Assembly (NCBI GenBank): GCA_034190875.2
Contig: CM067354.1
Span: forward strand, 71,670,655 to 71,734,654
DNA: 64,000 bases
Reading direction: 5' to 3'
From: Urechis unicinctus
Lineage: Eukaryota > Annelida > Polychaeta > Xenopneusta > Urechidae
Part shown: in pieces, positions 44,052 through 56,344 of the stretch
Layout of the letters: each line of letters opens with the position of its first letter
Position numbering within the stretch: the stretch's first letter is position 1
Made by a program: the position numbers and the translations under genes
The notes under the pieces: generated by a model
Databases searched by the model: none
Seen by the model: the letters and a program-made list of their open reading frames with translations, nothing else
What the model was told of the DNA's origin: nothing

Positions 44052-45049
44052 CTAACCATCCAAGATAGTCTGCCTCAGCATAACCAGCTGAGGGTCGTTG
44101 GATGTTGCAGCTCGTAGCTCTTGCAGCTTCTTGTTGGACACAGGTAGGTTGTCAACGACAGAGTGGACCTGAAGATCAAGGTCATCTGCACAGTCATTCA
44201 CATTCAGGAAGTTCCTTGACAGCGTGTCAGCGACGGGGATCTGCTTCACTGGCTTGTGGACAACCTTTATGTCATACTTCTGCAGTGCCAGCATCATTCG
44301 CTGTACTTGGGCTGGTGCTACGGCGAGAATTTTTCGCATAATTGTCTCAAGCAGCTTGTGGTCGCTCTCTATGGTGGTGTGTCATCCATAGAGGTACTGG
44401 TGGAACCGCTTGCACCCAAACACGATGGCATACATCTCTTTTTCAATTTGGGCATACTTCTGCTCTGTCGTGTTGAGAGATGTTGAAGTGTATTCCACCG
44501 GTTTGCCGTCTTGCATGATTGTCGCTCCAAGACCTCGCTGTGAGGCATCTACTTGGAGAGTCGTGTCCTTCTTTTCATCAAAGAATGCAAGCACCGGGCC
44601 TGGCTCTCGGGTGATGACTTCTTTCATCTCAGTGAAGGCGCGGTCGTGACTTGTGTCCCAGGTGAAATCAGGTGCTTTCAACAAGTCGCGGAGAGGAGCG
44701 GTTATGTCAGAGAGATTTGGTGCAAACCTGGCAAGGTAGTTGACCATTCCGACTATGGTTTCCAGCTCCGCATAGTCTTTGGGACACTCCATGTTGTGGA
44801 TGGCTTTCACTTTCCTGGGGTCCGGTTTTAGGCCATTGGCAGTCAGCAGGTGTCCGAAGTATGTCACCTCCTGAGATTTGAACGTGCATTTGTCACGGTT
44901 GAGCTTGACTCCTTGAACCTGCGTATGACTGCGAGCAGGTTGGCGTCGTGCTCCTTGGCCATGGTTCCCCACACAATCGTATCATCACTGACTGTGGCGA
45001 CGTTTTCGAGACCTTCGATTGTCTCTTCATAAATCTGAACGGAGATCAA
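44052..45049 (-). pseudogene. gypsy reverse transcriptase (3' half) and RNase H
   Basis: Reading from 45049: the palm ends with ENVATVSDDTIVWG (the YxDD position, here SDDT), then KLNRDKCTF, VTYFGHLLTANGLKPDP (thumb), IVGMVNYLARF, PLRDLL, then RNase H TTLQVDASQRGLGA and NTTEQKYAQIEKEMYAIVFG, and ADTLSR near 44220. Frame breaks occur near 44900 and 44380. The RT fingers and first catalytic Asp are absent. Confidence 0.8.
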
Positions 45050-46231
45050 ATGAATCTCATGAACAGACCCAAACTAGACTTGAATCTGTGAGGAGTCATG
45101 TCTAAATTGAGGTCTAATGAATCTAATGAAAAAAGACAAACAAGACTTATAGCTACAAGAACAAGAGAGGCAAAGATCAGATCATGTGAAACTCCCGATA
45201 AAAGACTCAAACGATTAGAAACAGAGAAATTTTCAATGCAAGTCAGGAGACATAATAAGGAACAGGTCATACCAACATGTCAAGCTGTTGTTGAGCAATA
45301 TCATAGGACTGTAAAGGATACTTGTGACTATGTCTGCATCTGTTGTCATAGACTGTTGTACAGGGGGGCATTTGTGGAATTTACGGGGAAAAAATATGAG
45401 AAAATACCTGAAGCTGTGTTGAAAAGCATACTGAATCATCGAATTGCATCAGCTGGAAATAAAGAGTGGATTTGTGAAACCTGCCAAATGACAATAAAGA
45501 TGCCAGCACAATCAAAAGCTAACAAACTTCACTTTGTGACCCCTCCAGTTGAACTAAATGATCTTAACACATTGGAACTTAGATTGATCTCAAAGAGATT
45601 TCCACTCATGAAAATGGTTGGCTTGCCTCGAGGTAGACAACATGCGATTCATGGACCAGCAGTTGATGTTCCATCAAAAGTCGATGATGTTTGTGAACAA
45701 TTTCCTCGATTGCCTTCTGAAATGCAAATCATTCCATTGAAACTAAAACGCAGACTGAAGTACAAGTCCCACTACATGTATGAGTATGTAAGACCCACTA
45801 AAGTCATGGAAGCTCTGAGGTGGCTGAAAGCAAACAATTCCTTGTATAGTGATATTCACATCAATGATTCCTAGACCGCAGATTCTGTCAAAGACGATGT
45901 AGAATTGTGGCAAGCAATGACAGAGTCGCGTTCAGATGATAATGGTAAACACGAGTCAAATCCCGCAAACCAAAATTCTGATAAAATGGAATGTAATGAA
46001 GTGGAATCAAACCCAACAGATGTGACACAACACATTCCGAGAATGGAAATTGATGAGATGGAACCACAATTATCTGTTTCAAATGCTATGATACAAAACT
46101 CAAACAGAGAAGCAAATGATGAGATTGAATCAGAATTGATTGTCACACAAAGCCCAGAAAAAATGGAAACTGATGAAGCAGAATTAGAGTTGGTCGAGTA
46201 TAATGTTGAGGCACGGGACACGAGAGATTAG
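45041..46231 (+). pseudogene. Helentron N-terminus: RSNES repeats, zinc/DUF6570-like domain, acidic linker
   Basis: A repeated motif RSNES..E...QTRL occurs twice (about 45042 and 45106, in different frames), as is usual at the start of these proteins. From ATG 45098 comes CDYVCICCHRLLYRGA, EWICETCQMTIK (Cys pairs), then LNTLELRLISKRFPLMKMVG and GRQHAIHGPAVDVPS, the DUF6570 pattern. A TAG at about 45872 interrupts the frame. It then continues in the same frame as an Asp/Glu-rich linker (KMECNEVES, PRMEIDEMEP) to a TAG at 46229, with a frame change just before 46243. Confidence 0.7.
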
Positions 46232-46242
46232 ACAATGAAGAG

Positions 46243-46800
46243 ATGGAAACTGGATTAGCTATGAAAGAAGCTGATTGTGAAACACAAGTGCCCATCGAAG
46301 CAGACAAAACCAAAGCAGCTTCATGCAGCTGTAAATGGGAAGGAAGGCATGTTGTCACCTCTACTTCTAAGCAAAGTGAATTTGCCATTTATGATGTACC
46401 AAGAGATGGAAATTGCTTATTTGCATCTGTATGTTATCATTTAAATACAAAGAGAATTTTCACAACAACATCAGCATTACTGAGACAACATTTAGTCAAA
46501 TATATGTTCAACCATTCAGAGAATTACAAAGAATTTGTATGTGCAAGAATTGAGACTGACAATCTAAAGAATGACAAGAGATACAATGGGTGACATATCT
46601 TGATGATCTAGAAAGTGGAAATCCATGGGGAGAACATATAGCATTGCAAGCTATGGCAGATATGTTTTCTCTTCATGTTGAAATACATAGATCAGAGCCA
46701 GACGAAATCTTGACAGTATGTTCGAGACACAAATGTGAGCACATATTACATATAGCACTGCAAAGTGCAGATATGCAGTGTGATGAGTCAGAGAAAGAAA
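46243..46800 (+). pseudogene. OTU-like cysteine protease domain of the Helentron
   Basis: DVPRDGNCLFASVCYHL carries the catalytic D-G-N-C motif. WGEHIALQAMADMFSLHVEI and the following HILHIAL are the helix and strand leading to the catalytic His. The reading shifts frame at about 46585 (YNG stop versus VTYLDDLESGNPWG), which splits the domain. OTU domains are a hallmark of Helentrons; their function there is unproven. Confidence 0.75.
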
Positions 46801-48533
46801 AGGCAGAGACTGTTGAAGATGACAATGCTTTTGAAGCTACTGCAGGTGTCTGTGGACTACCTTATGAGACAAGCATAATCAATACAAACCCTGACATGAC
46901 ATGCAAAGTGATCAATGTTGCTCCAGCTGAGTCTGGGAAACCAATGCCTCTACTTACTGATCCGAATTTTGAAGAGCTAGCTAATCCTGAAAAATATCCT
47001 GATGGTTTAAATGCTCTGTCTACGGAACGCACGATCAAGTTGCATCCTCGCAGGTACTTTAACAAAAGACTTTTGGACTGTGATGGAAGGTTTGCTAAAT
47101 CAATTAAATATCTACTCAGTGCTCAATATGCAGTAGAGAATGCACAAGTTCAAAGCATCATTAACCACGTAGTGTTCCGTAGAGCACAAGGCACAAGGCA
47201 TGAAGGCAAACCACTGACAGTTGGTGATGTGAAAAAATTTGATACTATTGGACATTTTATGAAAGTTGACCATGCTTACCAAATTTTGAAGAATGTGAGA
47301 GGATCACCTGCATACTTTCAATCTCTTAACTATGATGTTCTGGCAATGGTTAGACAACTGGGAATTCCCACATGGTTTTTCACTGTTTCTGCAGCAGATA
47401 TGCAATGGCCTGACTTGCTACAGAGCATAGAAATAGCCCGTCAATATGGAAAAATATTGAGTGATGATGATGTGAAAAAACTATCTTTTGAGGAAAGAAG
47501 CATGTGGTTGCGAACGAACCCTGTCACAGCTGCACGCCATTTTCAGTATATACTTCAGGTATTATTCAGAGATGTTCTCAAATCAAAAGCACACCCAAAT
47601 GGAGAAATTGTTGAGTATGCTAACAGAATAGAGTTTCAAGCCCGTGGCTCACCTCATGCACACACCTTATTGTGGGTCAAAAATGGCCCCAAACTCGATG
47701 AAAACTCTGATGAAGACATTTGTGAGTTTGTTGATAAACATATCTCTGTGTCAAAGGCCCAAATAGAAAACACAGATTATGTATCTAAGCTGCAAAGTCA
47801 CAAACACTCTGCTTCATGTCGTAGAAAGGGGAAATGCAGATTTGATTATCCTTAACCACCTAGCCCACAAACACTCATCGCAAGAGAATCACAGGATGCA
47901 GAGAAAATCAAAGAAGCAGAAACAGCACTTGAAAAGGTCTCTAAAGTGATGAGTGATAAAGAATTACAAGGAGACATTTATCTGGATGAATTGTTAGAGA
48001 AAGCTGATGTAAACACTGATGACTACATCAAAGCGTTGAAAGTGTCAGAAAAAGGAACACACATTGTGTTACAACGTCAACCACGTGACATCAACACCTC
48101 TCCTTTTAATCCAACTGTCTTGCAAGCATTCCTAGATTTGCAGTTTATTGTGGATGCATACGCATGTATCATGTACATTTGTTCCTATGTGACAAAGGGT
48201 GAAAATGGCATGGGCCATTTACTGAAACGAGCAGCTAATGAGTACAAAGACAGAGAACTGAGGGAAATGTTGAGATACGTGGCATCCACATTTCTAAACC
48301 ACAGAGAATTGAGTGCACAAGAAGCAGCGTACAGAATCCTGTCAATGCCAATGAGACGACTGAGCCGAAAGGTTATTTTCGTAGACACAAATCCTAAGGC
48401 AGAACGTAGTGCAGTCTTGAAAACATATCATCAGCTGCAAAACAAAGAGGATTGTGACGAATATATCTTTCAAAAGAACATTGTGATCAGATATGGTGCT
48501 AGACCATTGGAACTTGGACACGTGTCTCGCTGA
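46800..48533 (+). pseudogene. Helentron Rep (HUH endonuclease, Y2)
   Basis: Helitron-like N domain: FDTIGHFMKVDHAYQILKN, YFQSLNYDVLAMVRQLG, TWFFTVSAADMQWPDLL. The HUH motif is in EFQARGSPHAHTLLWV (about 47632-47680). After an in-frame TAA at 47853 (RFDYP-stop-PPSPQT) the same frame continues to AYACIMYICSYVTKGENG, containing the two catalytic-type tyrosines of the Y2 site. It ends at 48533 (GHVSR-stop) after a frameshift: the continuation CLAEFASTYPV is in another frame. Confidence 0.8.
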
Positions 48534-49101
48534 ATTTGCCAGCACCTACCCTGTTTCACGTGTTGAAAGAGAATATGATCAGGATGATTCTGTACCAGTT
48601 GTACTGGATGAAAATGACGAGTCAATACCACAAGAAAGACCTGAATTGCCAAAACGCATTGTGCTTGCAAACGGAATGGGTCAAATGCACAGACTTAAAT
48701 GTCAGGCTGTTATACGATTCAAGAAGTATCGTTCAGCAGATAATTCAAGCAACTTCTACAGAAGCAAGTTGATGCTATTTGTACCATGGCGAAACGAAGA
48801 ATGTGACTTGCTTGGCACTTATGGTGACTTCCGCACTCACTATATTGCTAGGAAAGATGAATGCATGGCAATAGAAAGGCAATTTACCCAAAACATGGAA
48901 TTAATTGATGAAGCTATTCATGAACATGAAGTCAATGGTCCGCCAGTTCACATGTGGTCAAACGTAGCTCCCCAAACAGAACAACAAGATTCTGATGATC
49001 GTGCTCAAGGTGTTTAATTAGAAACAGACATAGAGCAGGAAGATCTTGATGCTAATGCTCAGCTTATTGAACGCCCAAGTGGCAAACCATCCTCAGACAT
49101 T
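48493..49101 (+). pseudogene. Helentron Rep-helicase linker
   Basis: CLAEFASTYPVSRVERE, PKRIVLANGMGQMHRLK, FYRSKLMLFVPWRNEECDLL and YIARKDECMAIERQF are the conserved blocks between Rep and helicase in this group. A TAA at 49015 interrupts the frame, which continues open into the helicase from 49018. Confidence 0.7.
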
Positions 49102-50658
49102 GTGTCTCGATATGAATCAGTTGTCGATAAAGCAATAATTTCTCCTCCTGAATATAGAGAGATGGTGCGAAAGCTGAATACTAAGCAGAGACAAATTGTA
49201 TTCTATCATAGGCAATGGTGTAAGAAAGCAGTTACATCAATGAAACAGGGCAAAAGTGTTGAACCATACAGAGTTTTTTTAAGTGGTCCAGGTGGAGTTG
49301 GTAAAAGTCATGTCATCAAACTGATTTGTTCTGACACCAAGAGAATTCTACCACTGTCCAATCAGATGAAACCAACTGGTATGATGACTTTTGTCACAGC
49401 ACCCACGGGTGTAGCTGCATTCAATGTAGGAGGCTTGACTATTCACTCTGCATTACTGCTGACAGTTGCAAGATTTGGCGGTAATGAGTCACTCACATGT
49501 GAAAAACTCAATTCTCTCCGCATGAAAATGGAAAATTTGCACTTGATGGTCATTGATGAAGTTTCCGTGGTTGGATCAGACATGTTATTAAGCATACACA
49601 AGAGACTAAATGAAATCAAAGGAGTGAAGGATGAAACCACGTTGTTTGGTAATGTGTGTATTCTAGCAGCTGGTGACCTATACCAACTTGCTCCAGTGAA
49701 GCAAAATCACATTTTTGACCCTGTTGGTAACCCAGTTGCCAGATTATATGGTTCACTGTGGAAGGATGACTTTCAATTACATGAGCTTGATGAAATCATG
49801 CGACAGAAAGATGACTCATTCTTTGCAGATTTGCTCTGCAGATTACGAACAGGCAAGTGTACTGATAGTGACTTAAAAGTGCTTCAGTCCAAAGAGATCA
49901 GACATGGTGATACAAATTACCCCAATGACATCCTACATGTTTTTGCCTTGAATCGTGATGTTGATAACTGGAATGCTGAGAGATTGAACGCTCTTGCACC
50001 TAGACAAGATGATCGTGTCATTATCAAAGCAATTGATGATAAAGGACAGCACAGGACTCATTGATTTGCAGCACATTGGTGATTCCAAATCCCGTACTGA
50101 AACTGGAGGACTACACACAACACTAGAGCTATGTATTGGTGCTAAATGGTTGTATACAATGTGGATACATCAGACAGATTGGTCAATGGTGTCATTGGGA
50201 CAGTCACTGCAGTAATCATGGACAACTCACAAAAAGTGTTGGTTGTATTGGTCAGATTTGACAATGAGAATGTTGGCAAGAAAGCAATTGCATCTAGCAA
50301 ATGGAAACGACAATATCCAGATTCAGTCCCCATAGTTCGACTTGAAGGTCACTACGAAAAAAACAAGCGAAAAGGTGCAAAAGTTGCTCGAAGACAATTT
50401 CCATTCACTCTGGCTTGGGCAGTTACCATTCACAAATGTCAAGGCATGACTGTTGAACAAATTGTTGTCAGCATGAAGGAAGCAGCACTATTTGGCAAAG
50501 GACAAGCTTATGTTGCATTCAGTCGAGTAAAGAAATTGTCAGGTCTTAACATCACTGATTTCAATGCCAAAGCAATCAAGACCAATCCAAAAATTGATGA
50601 CGAAATGAATGAAATGCAAACAAAGTGTATACCACAAATGATCCACCAAGTCTTATAG
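49102..50658 (+). pseudogene. Helentron Pif1-like SF1 helicase, copy 1
   Basis: LNTKQRQIVFYHRQW, Walker A FLSGPGGVGKSH, PTGVAAFNVGGLTIHSA, Walker B LMVIDEVSVVGSDM, ILAAGDLYQLAPV and LDEIMRQKDDSFF are in the first part, ending at 50064 because a base is lost near 50045 (GQHRTH-stop). A second lesion removes bases near 50146. The last part has FPFTLAWAVTIHKCQGMT and GQAYVAFSRVKKLSGLNI (motifs V-VI). ATPase motifs are complete; the frame is not. Confidence 0.8.
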
Positions 50659-51337
50659 CACTGAGTAACCCAGAATGGTTGACAATTGGACACCTTAACA
50701 TAAGACATTTCTATGACAAACTAGTTGACCTAGAATGCCAAGAAGAAAAGAAAATTCTGTCCAAAACTGATGTCATGTGTTTCACAGAAACATACCTCAC
50801 TCCTCAGCATAATATAGACTCTTTCCTGCAGAAGCATGATTACGTTGCTTTCCGAGAAAACATTCCATCCCAGACTGATCATAATGGCCAGCATGGCATG
50901 ATGATATGCGCTTCAAAAAGACTCCAACCAATTGAACTAGATCAGATCAAAGATACAGGATTAGAGTCATATGTTGTTGCCTTACATACTTCCAAAACCC
51001 GCATAGTTGTGGCTGCTGTGTACCGAAAACCATCACAATCAATGACCAGTTTCGTACACGAGATGGAAAAACTGTTACTCCTGATGCCATTGCAGATACC
51101 TACGTTTGTACTTGGAGATTTTAATAATGACCTACTGAGAGGAACCACCTCAATGTTAAGATCTCTGATGAACGACATGATTTCCAGCAATATGTCAAAT
51201 TACCTACAACTGACAATGGAACTTTACTAGATCACATTTATTTCAACCGAGAAGCAGAGAGCCATATTGATGTCCATGATGTGTATTATTCTGACCATGA
51301 CGCAGTGTTTATCACCTCTAAGGCAATGTCATATTAG
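50625..51337 (+). pseudogene. Helentron AP-like endonuclease domain, copy 1
   Basis: EWLTIGHLNIRHFYDK, DVMCFTETYL, HGMMICASKR, VVAAVYRKPSQSM and TFVLGDFNNDLL are the endonuclease/exonuclease/phosphatase-fold motifs (N, E, D-N). At about 51180 the frame slips: the matching C-terminus DFQQYVKLPTTDNGTLLDHI, ending YYSDHDAVFI with the catalytic SDH, is in another frame and stops at 51337. Copy 2 has the same slip. Confidence 0.75.
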
Positions 51338-52280
51338 ATCAATTGTTTTCAATGTAAACAGGAATGAAATGATAAATTTAAAGAAAAATGATTGATGGAT
51401 CAATAGTTTGTTTAAGAAATTGTTTCAAATATGGTTTATTATGTAATAAATAACAATTTACTCAAAATAGATGAACTTGAATTTATAACATCAATATATA
51501 GTTTTAATCTAATTTATGTGATAGAGAATAATAATAATGGGTCAATTATGACATAAACATTAATGTGACACATGCAAAACGTATGAAAGTTTTATGTTAG
51601 CCCGGTAATTAGAGTCCAGACCTAACTATTAATCACTGTAGCAGGAACCACCCACCTTCCCTTAAATAAAATGGGCGATAATGATGACAAAAACAGCTTC
51701 AAAGAGACCTCAATGCTGTCAGTCGACATTATTATGACCGACCACCCATTAGTAACAGCACAAATTAGTATACCTGATGCGGCATCATTAAGAATCGACT
51801 GACTCCAATACATCGGAAAACTGACATGCAAAAAGTAAAATTAATCGAACTATGACCAGCCATGAATGATCGCTCATGATCGGGGTTAACTCGATTCCAA
51901 ACCAAGTCGTACCCAAACAGCTCCTATCCTCTGAATCCGCTACGGTTGTACTGTAAATCTTGCTGTCGAGCTCGATTGGAATAATGTTTGGAGTATGGAA
52001 TCGCTTCAAGCAATATGTGACAACAGGGGTCAGACAGCGATGATGGTGTTCAAAGGGACTTAATATCTTAAACAAAATTCAGTCCGGTGCGAATACCGGG
52101 GCTAATATAAATGGATAAATTCTGCCTGTAGTAAAGAATGCACATAATACAAAAGTGTATTAAGTGGGAATAATTAATGAAACATGTGTAGTACAAAAAT
52201 AATGAGAAAGATGCACAGTAAGGTATGTATAGGGTTTAGCGGCACACCAATACTAATATAATGCCTATCCTAGTAAAGTA
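51338..52280 (+). other. Helentron 3' non-coding tail, proximal part
   Basis: There is no coding capacity. It is nearly identical to about 62112-63020. It contains GCCCGGTAATTAGAGTCCAG and CGGTGCGAATACCGGGGC; the latter is a short hairpin (CCGGT...ACCGG) near 52082-52102 that might be a terminal hairpin, but copies continue past it, so it is not a proven end. Confidence 0.55.
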
Positions 52281-52289
52281 AATTTGCTC

Positions 52290-53160
52290 CGACCCCAAAC
52301 CTTCGGCAAGCTGGAGTCCTGCCCCTGTACCCACAGGAGTAAAATAAAAGGTTGGGATGGTGTCATGCGGATACCGTAACAATGAGTAAGGTAAGTAAAT
52401 CTATGGCTTTGCAGCAGCAGTGAGGAATTGCTTTATTATGACAATTTCACATTGATCAATTAAAAGTGACCCTTTGATTTTGAAAAAAAATCAACGCAGC
52501 AAAAGAGAAAATTACGTTGTCAAGGTTTCTCTCTATTCCGTATTTTACTGTGCATCCGGTCAACAAATACTTGGTGTGGATCACGCCATTTGAATAACAG
52601 AATGCCGCAATTAATCGCCATCTACAACAAGCTAGAGTTCTTCCTCTGAACCCCCACGGGAAGATAAAGGGTAGGGGTGAAGGTGCAGCAGAAGCTGAGT
52701 CAGTCAGTCAGGTAAGTAAATCAATGACTTGGGAGTAACGTTGCTATTCATTAGTATTATAATGTAACATTGATTAATTGCACCAAAAAGATCAGCAAAG
52801 CAAAAGACAAATTACGTTTTCAAGTGTTCCTCCCTAATCGTGTACTGCAGTGCTTCCGATCAAAGAAGGTGTGGATTAGGCCATTTCAATAACACGTTGC
52901 CCCAAATTAGTCGCTACTACGGCAAGCCAGGCCCCTTCCTCTGGACCCACACCCGGAGATAAAGGGTAGGGGTAGCAGTGGTGGTCACCAGAAGCTGAGT
53001 CAATGAGTAAGGTAAGTATTTTAATGACTTTGTAGTAGCAGGGCTTTTCATTAGTTTTATAATTTAACAATTGTGAATTAAAAAGCGGCATTTTGTTTTA
53101 TCTGTAGAAAATAAGATCATCTTAGACAAAGGGAAAGTTACTTTACCAAGTGTTCTCTCA
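52290..53160 (+). repeat. ~300-bp degenerate tandem repeat, three units, in the Helentron tail
   Basis: Each unit has CAAGC..G...CCT.CCTCTG.ACCC, GATAAAGGGTAGGGGT (or TAAAATAAAAGGTTGGGAT), then GAAGCTGAGTCA..GAGTAAGGTAAGT and a TTCATTAGT.TTATAAT.TAACA block. Anchors are at about 52389, 52704 and 53006. The array is repeated in copy 2 at about 63050-63920. Confidence 0.75.
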
Positions 53161-53586
53161 TCCATGGATGTAACAACTTCAAAAAATACTTCATAGTGTG
53201 AGGTGGCCTGTTGAGTAAACTTATTACGAAGTGAGTGCTCTGAAAGACTTATATTTTTATGTTTTAATAAAACGTTGGTAACTTAACATGCCCCTTTTCT
53301 TAAAAAGCATGCTGTTCAATAAAAAATATAGGAAAATAATTGAATGGACAAGATGGTCATGGTGAAGCACTGGACTGCTCTAGAAAGTACGACATGCCGC
53401 CTCAGTTGCAATCAACCACTGAACCAATGAATAGCAGGATTATTCCAGAAAAGCAATACTAACGCTGCACATTATTTGAGGTTTGATAGTATGGACATAA
53501 ACACTATGAAAATGGCAAATGTATACCAACATAGTGATAAGTAGCAATATACAACATATCCAAATAAATTTTTTCAATGCTGATTT

Positions 53587-54290
53587 TTCAAGAGCAAGCT
53601 TAACTTGTGATTTCAAAGCAATTGTGATGTGAAGTTTATAGCAATCATTACCTATAAAAGCCTATGATAGTACATGGTATTTGATGTGAATTAAGCTGTA
53701 GAAATGAAGCAAACGAACATAGATAAGTGAAAGATGAATGTCATGAAATTTTTATCACCATGATTATAGCCTTGATTGTATGTATGTTAATGCAATGCAG
53801 TGAATTAAGATCAATTAGACTTTATACCCAGAGGGTTATTGAGACATAGGACTAAACAACATTGCATCACAATCCTAGCGCTGCGCAGAAATGTTACGTC
53901 CTAAAGAATAATGAAATCTAAGCGCAACCTTGTAATATAATCGTAGCACTGCACTGAGACTTGATATCCGGAGGGAAATTGGGATCTATGTGCACACTAC
54001 ACTACATTATATTCATAGCCATGCCCAGAGACTTTGTATCCAGAGGGAAATTTAGGTCTGGGTCAAGGCAACAATGCCACATCACCATAGAAATTTGCAA
54101 AAAAAAAAATCCTCAGCATGCTTAACTTGTGATTTCAAAGCAATTGTGATGTGAAGTTTGTAGAAATCATTGCCTATAAAAGCCTATGATAGTACATGGT
54201 ATTTTATGTGAATTAAGCTGTATATTTGAAGCAGACGAACATAGATAACTGAATGATGAATGTCATGAAATTTTTATCACCATGATTATC
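53587..54290 (+). repeat. 180-bp direct repeat pair with ~75-bp internal repeats
   Basis: CTTAACTTGTGATTTCAAAG through ATGAATGTCATGAAATTTTT and CACCATGATTAT occur at about 53597-53766 and 54119-54290. Between them, three weaker units share (T/A)T(A/C)CCAGAGGGAAATT and CATAGCAC/GC blocks. The whole arrangement recurs at about 56754-57447 in unit 2. Confidence 0.7.
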
Positions 54291-54318
54291 AGGTCAAAGA
54301 CGACCACAGAAGGAAGTA

Positions 54319-54338
54319 CGTACCTCGATCGAGGTACG
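54319..54338. repeat. 20-bp perfect palindrome
   Basis: CGTACCTCGATCGAGGTACG is its own reverse complement. The counterpart near 57478 has one change (GGTATG), which breaks the symmetry. Confidence 0.8.
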
Positions 54339-54972
54339 CACCACGTTCCTAGTACGGCGTACTTGGTTTGAAGTATGCATACATAAACATTAATTTTCTC
54401 AACTGTTTTGCAAATTGTGACATCATTTACTGAAATTTGGTTGGGTTAAATTGTGGGACCATATTTAGCGTTGCACATGTACGAGAAGGCTTTTTTACGC
54501 GTTTTTCAAACTTTAGTTCGGCGGCCATCGCGTGTCTTTTCCGTCGATTGATGAGGCAAAAATCCTTTTTGAATCGGTCTGGCAAAGTAAAGAACTTCCT
54601 TTTTGCAGACCATAGTTTGTCTAGATTATATAAAATATAGTTAAGTGAAATTTGTATGGTATATTTGTGACTTATGGATGATAACATCACACCCCATGTC
54701 AATACATTTGCACACCTGATATTTTTGTACTCCAATCGAAGTACGCCGTACCATGGTGGTTTCAAATTTCTACCCGGGTCTGATTGAGAGTGTTCATATA
54801 CGCAGTCAGTTATGTTTAAAAATGAATGGTCATCTCAAATAGAATAACAAAGCAGCCAGGTGGTGGATATTGAACAGAATGCCCCCCAAAACAAGTTTTC
54901 ATACTTTGTTGGCCTGTTCTGTTCGAGTTTTTGAAAACTTTGTTTCTTGTTTAATTGGATGTTAGGTTATTA

Positions 54973-54973
<1 letters not shown>

Positions 54974-55021
<48 letters not shown>

Positions 55022-55327
55022 CATACATACATACATACATACATACATACATACATACATACATACATACATACATACATACATACATACATACATACAT
55101 ACATACATACATACATACATACATACATACATACATACATACATACATACATACATACATACATACATACATACATACATACATACATACATACATACAT
55201 ACATACATACATACATACATACATACATACATACATACATACATACATACATACATACATACATACATACATACATACATACATACATACATACATACAT
55301 ACATACATACATACATACATACATACT
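54974..55327. repeat. (ACAT)n microsatellite, copy 1
   Basis: About 354 bases of ACAT repeats with one TATACAT interruption near 55019. It is followed directly by the repeat B arm ACTTTACAGACACGTGTG. Confidence 0.97.
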
Positions 55328-56344
55328 TTACAGACACGTGTGCTATAACGCGCATAAAAAAAAAATGGGGCGTCAACCCAAACGTCACACATCACTGACC
55401 AGCATTCGCCTTTATCTACCCGACTACTGCGTGGTTTGCTCACAGTTCAACTGTGCAAGGCAACTTGTCATAGAACTTTTCCGTTCGTTCTGTAATCTGT
55501 TGCCGTTTGACACCCATAGTGTGTTATCAGATTAAGCTCAGGTTCATAAAGTATACCTTGCATTTTCCCCGACAACATCATCAGCTGAAAAGCTTACTGA
55601 ACGGCAGTGATAGAGAACAAGTGCTTCAGAACATCTACTTCGAGGTGTGTATTGAATATTTCTTTTTACCACCTGTTTGCCTCTCGTTAGTCTCGTCTTA
55701 TCCTTACTTGTGGGGACATGTTGGTAGGTTTGTGGTGTGGTGCTCGGTTCGATATTGATACTGGTGTTTTTTTGTTCGCTTCATCTGATTCTATTTCTCT
55801 CCTGTATATCATCTCCATTCATAAATAGTTAAATATTTTCGTTCATGGTAATATTCCATATACCATGACTTACAACGCCCCACCCTAAAACCAGCCCGCC
55901 ATATTGCCATATTGCGCAGTAGCAACTTCTGAGGGGTTGGGGTCATGGGTCGCTAGTTAACAACAGAACGCCCGTCAAACAGGTTGTTTTCAAAGAACTA
56001 TATTAAGCGCTCCTCTGCAAGAGTGTTGAGTTAACAGGGGAGTTGGCCAAGCCCTGGGCAGAAATAAGCTTTGTGGACAAATATACAGATTACGAGAAGC
56101 CGCTTGACATAAGTCACGACGGAGTCTGTGCAGATATAGAGAAGCGCAAGTTACTTACGTGTGCATAAAATCCATATTAAGACGAATATTTGGAACGTTA
56201 CATTGCAAGCTACGCAGTAAAGTGTGTTTGTGTTATTTTGAGAGGGCCTAAATATGTCCAGTTTCAAACGGCCAAACTTGCCATCTTGGCTTCTTTCATC
56301 ACCCAACAAACGTAAGCATACACGCATGCATTTACAAACCCACC
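55328..56344 (+). repeat. repeat family B, copy 2 (truncated)
   Basis: It matches 58691-59691 and the inverse of about 11830-13207 without the 364-bp insert. It is truncated at 56344 by the tandem-duplication joint. A 12-base extra segment (ATAAGTCACGAC near 56108) distinguishes it from copy 3. Confidence 0.85.

Larger units (their letters stand above)
42850..45055 (-). mobile_element. Ty3/gypsy retrotransposon pol fragment
   Basis: On the minus strand, in order: reverse transcriptase from mid-palm onward, RNase H, integrase and a Pro/Thr/Arg-rich C-terminus. The 5' part (LTR, gag, protease, RT fingers) is missing because homology stops at about 45045, where the Helentron begins. I could not identify LTRs at either end. 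The reading frame changes several times, so it is a dead fragment. It is not the missing polymerase of the TatD element: it lies more than 20 kb away on the other strand. Confidence 0.8.
45041..53187 (+). mobile_element. Helentron-type rolling-circle transposon, copy 1 (degenerate)
   Basis: The domain order on the plus strand is DUF6570-like N-terminus, acidic linker, OTU protease, HUH/Y2 Rep, Pif1-like helicase, AP-like endonuclease. OTU plus a C-terminal endonuclease define the Helentron/Helitron2 group. The 5' end meets the gypsy fragment at about 45041. The 3' end is not defined: homology to copy 2 runs from about 49456 to 53187 and on into the duplicated tail. Stops and frameshifts listed in the parts below make it non-autonomous. 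Confidence 0.8.
53188..56344 (+). repeat. tandem duplication, unit 1 (Y)
   Basis: From ACTTCATAGTGTGAGGTGGC onward this block is repeated at 56345-59695 with about 1% changes. It contains non-coding DNA, an (ACAT)n array and the first kilobase of repeat B, which is cut at ACCCACCAC and joined to the start of unit 2. The same start sequence appears a third time at about 63947, continuing to the end of the window. Confidence 0.9.

Noticed and set aside
42850..45055. Gypsy pol fragment as the missing polymerase of the TatD element
   Set aside because: It lies on the opposite strand more than 20 kb away, with no LTR similarity in its flanks.
54427..54765. 112-codon minus-strand frame, repeated at 57652-57921
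   Set aside because: It is part of the duplicated non-coding block; one base is missing in the second copy, and there is no recognisable domain.
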